Positions 1 through 11,875 of a DNA stretch of 64,000 nt are shown one piece after another. The DNA is from Sarcophilus harrisii. Lineage: Eukaryota; Chordata; Mammalia; Dasyuromorphia; Dasyuridae. Position numbers and translations under genes: made by a program. The DNA is taken from the NCBI RefSeq assembly GCF_902635505.1, contig NC_045430.1:29655564-29719563 (forward strand), given 5' to 3'. Below the pieces are notes generated by a model. The model was not told the DNA's origin. It ran no database searches and saw only the letters and a list, made by a program, of their open reading frames with translations. Each line of letters begins with the position of its first letter. Positions within the stretch are counted from its first letter, which is position 1.

Positions 1-1215
1 ACTGGTAGAACAATTCATACAATGACTAAAACAAGATAAAAGAAAATGACAGTGGAAAACTCCAAATCTCTGATCAGTGAGGTGACTTCAGAAGACTGAC
101 TTGGAAGAGATGGTTAGAGAGTAAGGTATACATTTTCAGGCAATACCAGTGTATTGATTTGTTTTCTATTACTGTGCTTATTTGTTACAAGGCAGGATTT
201 TATTGAGAGTCATTGAAAAGTTACTCTACAGTGATGCTAAAAAAGAGCATCAATAAAACATTAAAACAGTTTGTCAATGAGATTTATGAGCCATGTTGGG
301 ACTTGGCTAATATGGGAATTTATTTTGCTTGAGAAAGCATATTTGTTACAAAGGATTTATTGGTGGGGGAGGGAGGAAAGGAACAATGAAATGGGAGAAA
401 TATTTGGTAACTGGAAAAAATGTAATAAAAACAATAGAAAAAATAGATGGTGCTGATTGTATTGAAATGTTCAGAAATCATCCATTTGGCAATCTCAACA
501 TCTCCTTGTTTCTTCCAACCCCAGGCTTTTCTCTACCTACTCACTCTCACCCATTCTACCACTCTCCTTTTCCCACCTCTACTTTAACAGCCCCCTGTTA
601 TTCCATTCCCCATCTCCTCATCATGACTCAGGCTCTAGCGCCCATTTCTCACTGTCATTAGGACGCTTTCATTTGGTCTGGTTTTACTTTGCACTTTCTT
701 CTGTTCAAGCTAATTGCTGGCATTGACTTTGGGTTTTTGGTGCCAAAGCTGTCATTTGCTAGTTGCAAACAAAACAACAGCAACCAAAACAGAGTGAGAG
801 TTGGCCGTAGAGAACCCAGCACATGGCACTCTCCCAAGGCAACCAAATAAAGATCCTGAGGGACTACTCGGGGGGGTTGAGTCATTACAGCGAGGACCTC
901 AGTACATCTGTCAGCTGATCCTACTTTTTCGATTAGTGTGACTTTTGTGTCAGAATCTCTTATATGATGCACTGTACACTATATGAAGGGAGAGGAGAGG
1001 CTTATTAGCCTCACCCAGGAAATATGGAAATGTTACTACATGGTCCCACCCACTGTCACTAAATCCCCTTGCAAACATCTCATTTACAAGGCTCAATTTT
1101 TTAAAAAATGTATTTTGAAAATATGAATTTATATGAAATTTACATTTATGTGGACAGTAATTAACATTTATTTATCATGTTAAAGTTTGAATCTTATAAG
1201 GATCCGAGTGCAAAT
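1..1215. other. Anonymous intergenic sequence
   Basis: AT-rich sequence with no recognisable gene. The ORFs at 271-661 and 658-972 have no recognisable domain and no splice or codon context, and I treat them as chance. Confidence 0.6.
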
Positions 1216-1375
1216 ATTATTTTTGTTGTTTGTCCTCCATTCTCAAAAAATTATCAGTGACATTATGGGTGATGTCTTAACTTGAATGTGAATTGGATTT
1301 AAGTGAGGTAGAATTGTGCAAAGTCATCAACCTTACTTTCTTTTCCTAAGTCACAGAAGTCCAGTAGCTGGACAA
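1216..1375 (-). mobile_element. Non-L1 LINE 3' end fragment
   Basis: It begins with the inverted tail TGTTGTTTGTCCTCCATTCT, followed by gtgatgtct and ggatttaagtgagg. The same pattern ends the + strand LINE at 17098-17660 and recurs at 38833, 39440 and 53254. The family is unresolved (RTE/L2-like). Confidence 0.55.
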
Positions 1376-1720
1376 ATTTTATAGATGAGGAAACTGAAGC
1401 TCAAAGTTAGGTGTCTTAGGGATTATTTGAACCCAAGTCATCTGACTCTCGGTCTAACACTTTCCTCTATCAATTAATAAATCAGTAAACATTAATTGAG
1501 CATCTACTATGTGCTAAGCTCTATGGCATGCTCATCTATTACCAAAAATCATAGAAAATATTGACACTTGCAATGAATAATCCTTCCCCAGAAGCACAGA
1601 GAGGTCAAATGATGCACTTAGCCAGGGCCACAAAGCTAGTAAGCATCTGAATTTAGATTTGAATTCTGATCTTCCTGACGCTAAGTACAGTGTTCTGTCT
1701 GACTTTAGATTTCAGCAAAG
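1376..1720 (-). mobile_element. MIR fragments with an L2 tail between them
   Basis: 1379-1475 has gatgaggaaactgaag followed by a degraded tRNA-like region. 1476-1535 resembles the inverted L2 end (aacattaattgagcatctactatg). 1590-1715 is a second inverted MIR ending in the box-like gaattctgatcttcctgac. Confidence 0.6.
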
Positions 1721-2100
1721 CGGAAGGTTAAAAGAGGTAAAGAAGGAGACACTGAAATGTAAAAGGGAAACCTTTTCAGACATAAGGGACACATTCTACA
1801 TCTTAGAAAGGATCTGAGGCTGGAATAAGTCAACTTCACCTGAAAAAGGTCAGACTGACCACAGGCACAGATTGTCTCCGTAACTTGGTTCGTGACCACT
1901 CATCACGCATCTGCATAAGACCCTAACTGTTACTCTGGAAATTACACATGACTGATAACCATAAATACGATGAGGTCCCTTTCTAAGGGAAACCACTCTT
2001 AACCAGGAAGACTTGTCAACCGAGAAAAAAATCCTTCCTGCCTCCTAACTATAAGTGCTAAACCTCAGAGTCAATCCTACATTAACGGTCACTTACTACC
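1721..2100. other. Anonymous sequence
   Basis: I see no gene or clear repeat. The minus ORF at 1705-1899 overlaps the repeat edge and looks fortuitous. Confidence 0.5.
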
Positions 2101-2815
2101 CTTGCTGAAAGAGCACAGTATTTTTTGAAAATATATTTGAAAAGAGCACCATTAAAACCCAGCCAAATGAAAGATTGGAGGTGGCAGAGACTTCATCTGG
2201 CTATCAAAGAGAGAGCCCAAAGTATCCAGCAAGAATCAGCTCATTCAGCAGAGAAGCTGTGTTGTATGAAGAGACCTGATGGGCCGAGTGCAGCAGCAGC
2301 AGCAATGGCCAAGTGACCTTCTTAGCTCAGCCTGGCAGCAATCGTGCCCAGGAGATCTGCTCTGCCCAGTCCAGCAACCGATCAATTTGTCGTACCGAGA
2401 CACCCTGTGCCTTGTGATGAAAGCTCAGCTGTGCCTTCCAGCCAGTGGCAATTCAGTGTCTTGCAAGGAACCAGACCACATCAGTGGTGAAACTCTTCAT
2501 CTATCACAGACACCCTATATAGCCCAGCAGATTTCCTGAACACTCTCCAAAGAAAGAAAAGAGCTCCTGCTTTGCTGGAGTTGTAAATTGCTTTGGTCAT
2601 AAAAGCTGTTTGGGGTTTTTTTGTTTGTTTTTGTTTGGTTTGGTTTTTTTGTTTTTACCTACGCGCCAAATTGCTACTGTACATTAAATTTATGTTTACT
2701 CTGTCTGCCATTGACTCTATGTATATTGATGGGAATAAGTGTCCTAGGTTTGGGAGGAATGTTCTGTAACTACCATTTTTACCATTCTATTTGAATAAAT
2801 GGTTTTTCTTAAAGC
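2101..2815 (+). other. Possible 3'-terminal exon or 3' UTR of an unknown transcript
   Basis: This stretch lacks recognisable repeats, is richer in GC than its surroundings in its first half, and ends with AATAAA at about 2793. Two overlapping short ORFs (2125-2316 and 2279-2539) pass through a CAG/GCA run near 2290 and a glutamine-rich stretch. A T/G-rich tract (GTTTGTTTTTG) lies at about 2615-2660. I recognise no protein. It could be the last exon of a noncoding RNA, an old retrocopy without its A tail, or chance. Confidence 0.25.
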
Positions 2816-3319
2816 TAACTGGACTGATTGGTAAGGGTAAGCACAAAGTTGGGGGCTCATGAGCTACAGTTTTAGGTGTAACTATCCACAGCTTTACTCT
2901 TAGGACCCAAGATAGCGATCAGCCCTCTAGGGAACTAATCTATCAATCCCATTAAGAATTGGGGGAGTGTCTGCTAAGGAGATACCTGCTGTTTCCTTCT
3001 CAAAGAACAAGGACATGAAAACAGAGACAGTTTTTTCATTTTTATTTTCCTAACCCTTACTGCCTGGCACAGTTCCTAGCACATGGCAGGTGCTCAGTAA
3101 GTGCTTTTCAGATTGAATGTTCTTTCTTCTTTAATCTCTTCCCCTACTTTGTTCTTTGACCCAAACTTTGGATACCCACTCCACTTATGATAAATGAAAA
3201 AAGTAGAGACTCAGATTCAAATACTACCTCAGATATTACCAAATATAGAATCATAGATATAAAGCTGGAAGTGAATTCTGTGACCTTCTGTCTTCATTTA
3301 CAGATGAAGAAACTGAGAC
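2816..3319 (+). other. Anonymous sequence with a short L2 tail
   Basis: 3050-3125 resembles the L2 3' end (tgcctggcacagttcctagc, then gtgctcagtaagtgc). 3285-3320 has a MIR-like gatgaagaaactgag. The rest is unassigned. Confidence 0.45.
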
Positions 3320-3890
3320 CAAAAGGAACTGGAAATTGAGTGGATGCCCATTGGTTGGGGAATGGCTGAATAAGTTAGGGTATAAGAATGTAATGGAATA
3401 TTATTGTTCTATAAGAAATGATGAACAGGGTGATTTCAGAAAAGCCTAAAAAGACTTACCTGAACGGATGCCGAGTGAAGTGAAAAGGACCAAGAGAACA
3501 TTGTATGCAGTAAAAAGATATGTGATGATCAACTGTCTTAGACTTGGCTCTTTTCAACAATGAGGTGATTCAAAGTAATTCCAATAGACTTGTGATGGAA
3601 AGTGCCATCCACATCCAGAGAGAGAAGTAGGGAGACTGAATATGGATCCAAGCATAGTATTTTATTGCTGTTGTTTTCTTTCTCATGATTTTTTCTTTCT
3701 TGTAGTTTTTTTTCCCTTTTGATCTGATTTTTCTTGTGCAGCATGATGAATACGGAAATATGTTGCTGTCTGGGGGAGTGGAAAGGGAAGAAAGAAAGAA
3801 AAAAAATTTGAAAAATGAAGTTTTGCAAAGGTAAATATTGAAAATTATCTTTGCACATATTTGGAAAAATAAAATGCTATTTAAAAAAGG
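3320..3890 (+). mobile_element. L1 LINE, 5'-truncated old copy (3' end)
   Basis: It starts in the region encoding the end of ORF2 (pattern ggaatattattgttctata, then gatgaacagggtgatttc). It continues through the marsupial-type 3' UTR (ccatccacatccagagag), a polypurine stretch at about 3770-3810, and the end ttgaaaattatctttgcacat before the A-rich tail. Similar copies lie at 30628, 32560 and 58495. Confidence 0.8.
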
Positions 3891-4235
3891 AAATTAAGTC
3901 CAAAAGAGGTCAAGCCGGTCAGTCAATAAGCATTTATCAAGTGCCTACTCTACGCCAGGTATATGGCAGACCAGTGCTGGTTAAGTGACTTGCCCCCCCA
4001 AAAAAAATCACACAGAATTTAAAAGCTTCAGAGGTAGGATTTGAACCTTCTCTGAATCCAGAGCCATCAGTCTTTTGGCTGTTCCATACTCCTGCCTCTT
4101 CCTGTCTCCAAGGCTCAGCTTCCTCAGTTGTAAAAAAGGATCAAAATACCTGTAGCACCTACCACCAATGGTTGTCCTAAGGATCAAATGTGATCAAATA
4201 TGTAAAGCCCTTTGTAAACCTGAGGCCCAAGGGCC
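3891..4235. mobile_element. MIR/L2 fragment cluster
   Basis: 3915-3965 is an inverted L2 end (gtcagtcaataagcatttat). 3985-4105 is an inverted tRNA-SINE body (ttaagtgacttgcc, then ggatttgaacc). 4110-4230 is a + strand MIR 3' part (cttcctcagttgtaaaa, then gtaaagccctttgtaaacc). Confidence 0.6.
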
Positions 4236-4739
4236 TCAGAAATGTCAGCTAGCCCTATAGTCAGAGAGCACACGGTTGTTTGTTTCTTGGGCACTGCTAT
4301 TAGCTCCTGCTAAAGATCAGAGTGACCTGTCCCTTGCACCGGAGAAGGGAGAGCACATGCTCGGGCAAGAGCTGATCTGTGCCCTTCGGAGGTGAAAGGT
4401 GCACTGATCACCTGGGAAGAGGCCATCTCTGAGCAGGGCCCTCTCACAGGGGAAGGAAGCAGAAAGGGAGAGGCCCACAGACCTGCCCAATCGGGTCTGG
4501 CCCTACCCACACTCTGTAGCTGTTTCCCAGGGCAGGCTAGACTCTGCCACACAATCGCCTCAGAATACTTCAGAGCAAGTGCCCACTGCCAGCTTAGGAG
4601 GCTACAGAGAATGTTCTTTACACAAGCAGGGAGACGGCATATACCCATCTCAGGGCAGAGGAAAGGAGATGATCTGATAGAAGAGGTGCTGATTCTAGAG
4701 TGAGAGGATCAGGGTTCAAATTCTGCCTTTGAAACCCAC
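4236..4739. other. Anonymous sequence
   Basis: Moderately GC-rich. Two overlapping opposite-strand ORFs (4310-4648 minus, 4392-4703 plus) show no known domain. No repeat identified. Confidence 0.4.
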
Positions 4740-4946
4740 TGTGACAGTTATAGATAAAGGGAATGAGGTCATCTGATCCAATGCTCCCTCCTCCCCCAAT
4801 TTAACAGCTGGGGAAACTGAGGCATTAAGTGACTTTGCCCAAGGTCACACAGCTAGTAAGCGTCTGAGACCAGATTTGAACTCACAAAGATGATTCTTCC
4901 TGATTCTAGACCTAGATTTCTAATCGCTGCACCAACTAGCTGCCCC
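4740..4946 (-). mobile_element. tRNA-derived SINE (MIR/Mar1 type)
   Basis: Reading inverted, it has the head ggggcagctagttggtgc, the B-box region gagttcaaatctgg, the gtgtgaccttgggcaa motif and gcctcagtttcccc. Confidence 0.75.
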
Positions 4947-5044
4947 ACTTATTGTTATTATAGTTACTAGGCACCCAGAACCACACACACGCTGCTGATG
5001 CACCAGAAATCTGAGCAAAGAAGTATACCACAGGCCTGTCTCCA

Positions 5045-5222
5045 ACTCTGTTTGGAACACTGCTCCTCTTCCCCTATTCCTTCTCCTCCTCCTCTTCCCT
5101 TCTTCCTTAATATCCCCCCCTTTCTCTCTTTCTCCTTTCTCCCTCTGTGCTCCTCCTTTACTTTCCCCCTTCTGCCTCCTCCCTTCTCCCTCCTCCCTCT
5201 CCTCTGCTCTTACTGCCCCAAA
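5045..5222. repeat. Pyrimidine-rich low-complexity tract
   Basis: CT-rich on the + strand. The basic and leucine/proline-rich ORFs over it are compositional artefacts. Confidence 0.8.
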
Positions 5223-5464
5223 AGACACAATAAATATGACACTTTACCTTGGCAAAGCCCTGAAATTTACTTGGGTGTCAGTATTAGGGTTGCAGCTTGA
5301 CAGTTAATGGGAAGGGGTACAATTTACTGAGTTCTCTTGCTATTTCTCTTGGACGAAAATTCATGGAAGCAAACTTCAAATTCTCTTTATGCTCCAAAAT
5401 GTTGCTTAATATATCAATCACATTGGAACAAATGCATTTTTGGAAACACTCATTAAAACAGAAT

Positions 5465-5617
5465 TAGAGCAGGAGTTTCTTACTTGATTTTGTGAGGCAA
5501 CTGGGATTAAGTCTCTTGTCCAGGATAACATAGTTTGTGTCAAGTGTTTGAAGCCACAGTTGAGCTCATGTCCTCCTGCTGGTCCTTCATCCACTGTACC
5601 ACTAGCTGCTCCCAAAG
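5465..5617 (-). mobile_element. Mar1/WSINE-type SINE
   Basis: It ends with tccactgtaccactagctgc, the inverted SINE head, and holds ttgaagccacagttgagctc, the inverted B-box region. It abuts the hAT MITE that follows. Confidence 0.65.
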
Positions 5618-5836
5618 CAGGAGTTCTTAACTTTTTCTGTCATGGCCTTCTTTGAAAGTGTCTGGTGACGCTTATAGACCCTTCTCAGTGTAATATTTTT
5701 AAATAATTGGAAGAAATGGTAAATTTCAATGAAAGATGAATAAAAATAGATGTAATTTTCCTCTAAATTCATGGACCCTTCTGAAATCTAACCTCTCATC
5801 CCTAATCTATCTGTAGACCTCAGGTTAGGAACCACT
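5618..5836 (+). mobile_element. hAT-type MITE, family A
   Basis: Its ends are caggagttcttaacttttt and ctcaggttaggaaccact, imperfect inverted repeats of the form CAGGGATTCTTAACCT. The middle has ccttctcagtgtaatattttt. Family copies lie at 33724-33900 and 62774-62965. Confidence 0.65.
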
Positions 5837-5930
5837 AAACATTATTCTCCCAATACTACAAATAGCCACAAATGCAGAATGACGCTACCATCACTATATT
5901 TTGCTCTGCTCTGAGCCCATCTGAAGGAGA

Positions 5931-6365
5931 GCATGTCCCAAAAGTCCTAGTACAATTTTAAGTTTTAATATCTTCATGACTAAATATGCTACAAACTTAC
6001 AAAATATGATTTGAAAAATAAATTTTTACTTTGTTCTACATTTATTCAGTTTTGTGAATTCTGAATAATTTTTAAATTTTACTTTGAACAAGACAATACA
6101 CCCTATAATGCGTTGCATATGTGGCAATTTCTAAACGAAGCTTTTTCACATCAGTAGATGAACAGAGTAGATAAACCTCTGTTTACTTGCTTAACCACCT
6201 CAGTCACCTGATTTCCATTAGATCTATTCTTGTGGGGTCATGTCAAAGCTATTATGCATCCATTAAAATCTTATTCTTTGATTCCTCTTAAGTCTAAGGT
6301 TATAAATGCAATTCTTTCAGTCACTAAATAGTAACTGAAAAATTTTTGCAAAATTCAAAAGTTGA
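5931..6365 (+). mobile_element. Mariner transposon remnant with transposase fragment
   Basis: The left end carries tgtcccaaaagtcctagtac, a mariner-type TIR. At about 6075-6150 the + strand reads EQDNTPYNALHMWQFLNEAF, and near 6215-6255 another frame reads PLDLFLWGHVKAIMHP, the region of the last catalytic Asp in mariner transposases (PLDFFLWG). The frame shifts between the two blocks, the 5' part of the transposase is missing, and no right TIR was found. It is an inactive fossil. Confidence 0.75.
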
Positions 6366-6559
6366 CTAGAGCAAAGTATAGTAAAAAAAGATGATGATTA
6401 TTTTGAAATTTTAAAAAGAAATAGATCAATATTTTAAAATTGTAAGCAGTTAGCCTTTTAAATGTTATTTTTGCAAGCCATTTATATTTATGAAGTTAAT
6501 CAAACCTAAAACTACATGCTATATAGATATGCTATATGGTGCTCAGCTGAGCATATATG

Positions 6560-6690
6560 TGTGAACAATTTGAGAGCAGGGGCCATCTTGCGTTTCTATT
6601 TTTTATCTTCAATGCTTATCACAGTACTTTCTGCATAGCAAACACTTAATAGATGCTTTTTCATTCATTCATTTATTTATCCATTCATGT
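6560..6690 (+). mobile_element. L2 LINE 3' tail
   Basis: gagagcaggggccatcttgc, then cacttaatagatgctttttc, typical of the L2 end, followed by (ATTC/ATTT)n. Confidence 0.7.
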
Positions 6691-6959
6691 CCAAAAGAGA
6701 GAGAATAGGGTGATAAAGGGTTTGAGAACCACAACATAGGAACACCTGAGGAGTGATCATTTAGTAATTTAATGTAGAATAATGTAGAGAAGAGCAAACT
6801 TAAGAGAAATCATAATCTTCTTCAAATATTTGAAGGACTATCACATGGAAAAAAGGATTAGGCAAATTTAGTTGTCTCCAGAGGACAGAATTCTGAAAGG
6901 CGATCATTATTGGAGGTAGACTCTGACTTTTAAAAGAATGAAATTGCTAATGATTTAGG

Positions 6960-8420
6960 TTTTCACTGCCTTACTTTAGCACCTACTCTTCCCTCCACCC
7001 CAGCAGTCTACTCTCTGCCCTGACGTCTCTACTGAAACTGGACCTACCAGTTCCATTGGTCTCTTTCCTGAGAGAGCTCTTCCTTGACTTCTCCAGTTGG
7101 CTTGGAGGGTGTTGACTTCCTCCTTTCTTAACTTTAACCAGACACTACACTTTCCTCTTACCGGTCTAACCACTATTTTTCTCTCCAAAGATGACTCCCC
7201 ACCCTCTTGGCTCATTAATATGCACATTTCTGAGGATTTCCCCTTGACTGTCTCCCTTGGCAACCCTATTTACACCAATGGTTTTGACTAGAATTGTTAT
7301 GTAGTTGATTTCCAAATCTCTCTCCATCCCAACTTCTTTTCAGAGCTCAATTTTATCTCTATTTCTGGATATTCCACCTGTATCTTAAACCCAATTTGTC
7401 CCAAACTAGATTTATTCCCTTCCTCTATAACCCGGCTCTTTCTTCTGATTCACTCTTTTTGTCTGTGACAGATTCAGTTTCCCAAACTGTGATTTTGGAC
7501 TTTTTTTTTGCCCCTTTTGCCTCCCTCATGTTTTATACTTGATCACTTACCAAATCTTTTCAGTGAGTCAGACAACAAGTATTTAGTTGATGTGGTGAAC
7601 AGAATATGGGACCTGGATTAAATCCAGCATCAGATACTAAACACATGGACCTGGCCAAAGCAGTTGACCTTTGTCTTCCTCAGTTTCCTAATTTGCAAAG
7701 CAGAGTTGCATATACAGAGTTAATATACAAATATTGTAAAGTGTTTTGAAAACACTTAAAGTGTTGCATAAATGCAAAATGCTGCCTATCATTATTATTA
7801 TGATTAAGTCTTGCTTGACTATGTGCCAGACTATGTGTAGTGGTAGGAAGATAAGGATTTCATCTCTGCAAAATCTTTTGCATCTATCTCCTACTCTATT
7901 TTCATTACTACTACATTTATCCAGATTCTTATTACCACCCACATGAACTATTGCAACAGCCTCCTTATTAGTCTTCTTGCCTCCACTTCCAATTCCTCCT
8001 CCAATATAATCTTTTTACTACTGACAGAATTTTGCAAAAATCTGGATCACCATTTCTGTGCCCAAATAATTTTGGTGGCTCCCTTTGGTCTCCAGACTAA
8101 AGCTTAAATTCCTTTGCCTGGCATTCAATGCTCTCCACAACCTGGCACTATCCTATCTTTCCTATCTTGTCATATTAGACTCTTGTTATTATTTACTTCC
8201 TAAACTTGAACTGAGAGATCTTGGACCACCCTGCTTTTGCATGGTCTCCGTGCTTGAAATACTCTCTCTTTTCTTCACTTGTTGGATTCACTTAATCGTT
8301 TCAAGTCCAATTCAAATACTGCCCTTTACAGAGCTATCCAGGACCTCCCCTGTAATAATGCTCTTTTTTACACTGACCTCATGTTATTAGTACTTTGGAT
8401 GGAACATTCTAATGCATGTG
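6960..8420 (+). mobile_element. L2 LINE, degraded segments
   Basis: 7310-7500 matches the L2 region before the 3' UTR (ctggatattccacctgtatc, then aaaccc, then ccaaactag). 7905-8400 matches the later part (ctattgcaacagcctcctta; tggctccctttggtctccag; ctctccacaacctggc). 7560-7760 between them is MIR-like. The ORFs in this interval are relics. Confidence 0.65.
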
Positions 8421-8434
8421 TATATATACGTTGA

Positions 8435-8672
8435 CTATTGGGCAGTTAGGTGCAGTGGAGAAAGCTAATCCTGGAGGCAGGAAGCCACTTACTATGTGAC
8501 CCTGGGCAAGTCACTTGTCCCTGTTTGCCTCAGTTCCTAATCTATAAAATGAGTTAGAATAGGAAATGGCAAACCACTTCAATGTCTTTGCCAAAAAAAA
8601 CCCCAAAAAACAAAAAACAAATGAGGTCACAAAAAGTCAGACACAACTAAAATAACTCAGCAACAAACATAT
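8435..8672 (+). mobile_element. Mar1-type SINE, near full length
   Basis: The head gggcagttaggtgcagtgga is followed by gtgaccctgggcaagtcac, tgcctcagttcc, a ggaaatggcaaaccacttc segment and the LINE-like tail gtcagacacaactaaaataa. Confidence 0.85.
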
Positions 8673-10506
8673 CAAAATCAGGCCTTGACTGATTGTTTTG
8701 TTGGATGTCTAGACTTAAGAAAGTGATGGAGGAAATATTAATAATGCAAATTAAACTGATTTTTCAGAAAGAAGGTTGTTACATTTTGGCCAGCTCCCAT
8801 CGCCTCAAGGTCTAAGATCTATGAGTATGGAAACATCTAAGGCCTTTTCAACTCTACAATTATGCAATTCCATATCTGTCTATATGCAAAAGGCAGTATA
8901 TGTGAGTAATTAGAAAGTGATGATTAACTGCATCATAGAGGGCATATTTTTCTTTTTGGAGGAGGGACTTTAGTGCCTCAGGAGGGCAAAAGGCGAAATC
9001 AGGTGTTTCTTTGGTCATCCCAGCAACCCAATAATCCTAAAGCAGTAATACACCTAGCCCAAAGCCAAGTTGTCCTTTCGCCCTAGAGATGTCTTGTTTT
9101 GAAGGGGATCACACCACAAGGTTTTCAAAATTTTTAAGCCATGTTTTCATACGTGGCCTGTCAAAGGCCAAGCTGATTCAGTCAGATTTTACCGATGTTA
9201 TCCTGTGGAACTCAGTCTTGTGATATATTAGTGCCTGACATCCTGACAGAATATATCCTGAAAAAATCACTTGCTATTTGAACTCTGAAAAGGAAACACA
9301 TCATCTTTACAAGGTGCCTCATGGGCATAAGTAGAGAGGGCAGGGAGGGGGTATTTTAATCATTTGCTCCTGTCAAATTGAGGGCTTTCAGCAAGGCCAT
9401 TTTCATATCGAGCCAACTGAGGAAAACATACTGTCCTGTCAAAAACACTCCCTTCATTGTCACAATGTAAATTTCCCTAAAATCTATTTATCCTACAGAA
9501 TGAAGGCTCTTGAATCATAGATCTAAAGGTCAAGTAACTTCTCCTACATGAGGAACATCCTAATTCCTTCTGTTTAGTGTTCTGGTCAGTAAATACTTTG
9601 TATTTACTTTGTATAAAGAGCTCTGTGCTCACTCCCCAGTGCAGCCTGGGTCCCCCGAGGTGATGGACTATTACTCTCCCACAATTCTAGGGGTAGCCCT
9701 GAGGGCTCTGGTACTATCCTCATGAGCCCTCATTCAGCATGTTCCCCTATTCCTGATTAACCTGTTGATATCCAAAATAATATTTACTGAAAAGGGATAA
9801 AAAAGTGATAGAGATTATAATCCCCCCACCCACCCACACACACAAATGAGAACACATTTTTCTTTGGGTACATAATCAGTTCCTGGAGAGAGTGGGTTCC
9901 AACTTGGATCCAAAAAGTGGCAAGGCTCCGGAAGGTCACCCCTGACCCTAGAAGTCCGCTATAATATCCCCATCCAGTCCATTTCCGGATGTGGCAGAGC
10001 CAATGGCCAAATTATTTCCTTGTTCAGCTATTTCCTTTCAGGACTTGTCTGAGCTGATGGATCAGTCAGGTCAAACTCAATTCCTGCTGCTTTCTCCTCA
10101 GCTGTTGTCCGCCCTTGACTCCAGCGGCTAAGGAGACCAAGATATCAAAGCTTATAGGTCCTAACCCTATGGAATTCTTTCTTGAGATACTCACTCACCT
10201 ACAGAAGGTAAGGTGAAGGGCCACATACAAGTCCCTGGCTTGGCCGTCCACTGCAAGCTACCGAAGAAGATCTCTCCTTGAACCCTTACACACAAAGATT
10301 ATGATACACTAAGTTATGGCTCCTAGCCTATTAGAAGAACCTTCCCCCGGTTCTGGTTTTCTCTTTCCTCTGTTCACAATCTACCTCTGAACACATGCTC
10401 TGCCTACTTTGTTTTTAAACAGTTTTTGTTCTTACCTCCTGTGGCTGCCCCTGGTTAGCTATTCTCTGTCCTTCTCCCATCCATCCTGCTTACCCTCCAG
10501 TCTTTA
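8673..10506. other. Anonymous, largely repeat-free intergenic sequence
   Basis: No gene or confident repeat. Around 9360-9480 there is a compact unique stretch (gctcctgtcaaattgagggc) with the look of conserved noncoding sequence, but this cannot be tested here. 9825-9845 is a short CCCA/CA run. Confidence 0.4.
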
Positions 10507-11025
10507 CAAGGAAGGGATCAGCATTATATACTTCAACAACAATACTAGATGATGACCAGTCCTGATGGATCAGGCCATCCTCAGCAACGAGATCAACCAA
10601 ATCATTTCTAATGGAGCAGTAATGAACTGAACTAGCTATACCCAGAAAAAGAACTCTGGGAGATGACTAAAAACCATTACATTGAATTCCCAGTCCCTAT
10701 ATTTATGCACACCTGCATCTTTGATTTCCTTCACAAGCTAATTGTACAATAATTCAGAGTCTGATTCTTTTTGTACAGCAAAATAATGTTTTGGTCATGT
10801 ATACTTATTGTGTATCTAAGTTATATTTTAATATATTTAACATCTACTGGTCATCCTGCCATTTAGGGGAGGGGGTGGGGGGGGGGTAAGAGGTGAAAAA
10901 TTGGAACAAGAGGTTTGGCAATTGTTAATGCTGTAAAGTTACCCATGTATATATCCTGTAAATTAAAGGCTATTAAATAAAAATAAAAAAAAAAAAAAAA
11001 AAAAAAAAAACAAGGAAGGGATCAG
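10507..11025 (+). mobile_element. Young 5'-truncated L1 with perfect target-site duplication
   Basis: The 15 bp CAAGGAAGGGATCAG occurs exactly at 10507-10521 and 11011-11025. Between them is the tail of an L1: 3' UTR with ctgattctttttgtacagc, a G-rich tract at 10867-10887, the end cccatgtatatatcctgtaa and a poly(A) of about 28. The same subfamily as 60132-60498, with few differences, so it is recent on the scale of this window. Confidence 0.93.
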
Positions 11026-11580
11026 GATGAGGATGGGGAACATGAATACTAATTTATTAAAATACATTATGGAGGAGGTGAGGCTTCCAAGGGAGTTTCT
11101 CACTCCTTTCTATATCTATCCTTCTATCACACTCCATCCTCCTTCATTAATCTTTTAGTTAGGAGGGTTAAGAGGCAATCCAGCTGAAGTGGGGGGAGGG
11201 ATGGTCCCAGAATATCATAGGCCTCCTATTCTGGTTTCCTATTTGCAATTAGCTGAATAAAAATAAATTCCTTTTCTTTTAGACACTCACAAACAGTTCT
11301 AGGCTCTCAGTCACTTGTAGTAGGAAACTGACCCCCTAAATATCCATATGTTTGATTGAAACCAATTGAAAAACAAAAAATAGTAGTTACATGATGTTTT
11401 AAGGTGTACAAAATGCTTTACAAATATTATCTAATTTAATCTTTTAAAAATATTTTCTTTCTTTAGTTACATGAAAAATCAATTTTTAACATTTTTTAAA
11501 ATGTGAATTCCAAATTCTCTCTTTTCCTTCTTCCCTGAGACAATAAGCAATTTGATGCAGATTATACTTGGGCAATCTAT
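11026..11580. other. Anonymous sequence with a short inverted L1 fragment
   Basis: 11440-11572 resembles the inverted old L1 3' end (gtgaattccaaattctctc, then ccttcttccctgagac). The rest is unassigned. Confidence 0.45.
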
Positions 11581-11589
11581 TTAACCTTT

Positions 11590-11760
11590 ATAAAAACCCT
11601 GGAAGGTATGTGCTATTATTATCCCCATTTTACAGATGAGGAAATTGAGGCTAAGAGGTCAAGCAGTTTGTCCAAAGCCACATAGCTGATAAGTATGTGA
11701 GGCAAAATTTGAACTAGGATCTTCTAGCACTCTATCCTCTGGGTCACCTACTTGCCTCTC
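11590..11760 (-). mobile_element. Inverted MIR/SINE
   Basis: ttttacagatgaggaaattg, then a degraded gtccaaagccacatagctg and tttgaactaggatcttct. Confidence 0.7.
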
Positions 11761-11875
11761 ACATGTGCCAATAAAGGAGTATTTGCACAAGCTCTAAGGA
11801 TGGGGTCTCCATTGACTAACTTGTCATTATATATATTTTGATATTTATTTGTCTTATTACTTATTATACATACAT

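Noticed and set aside
4920-5300. Opposite-strand ORFs over 4920-5300
   Set aside because: They read a CT-rich low-complexity tract; no known domain.
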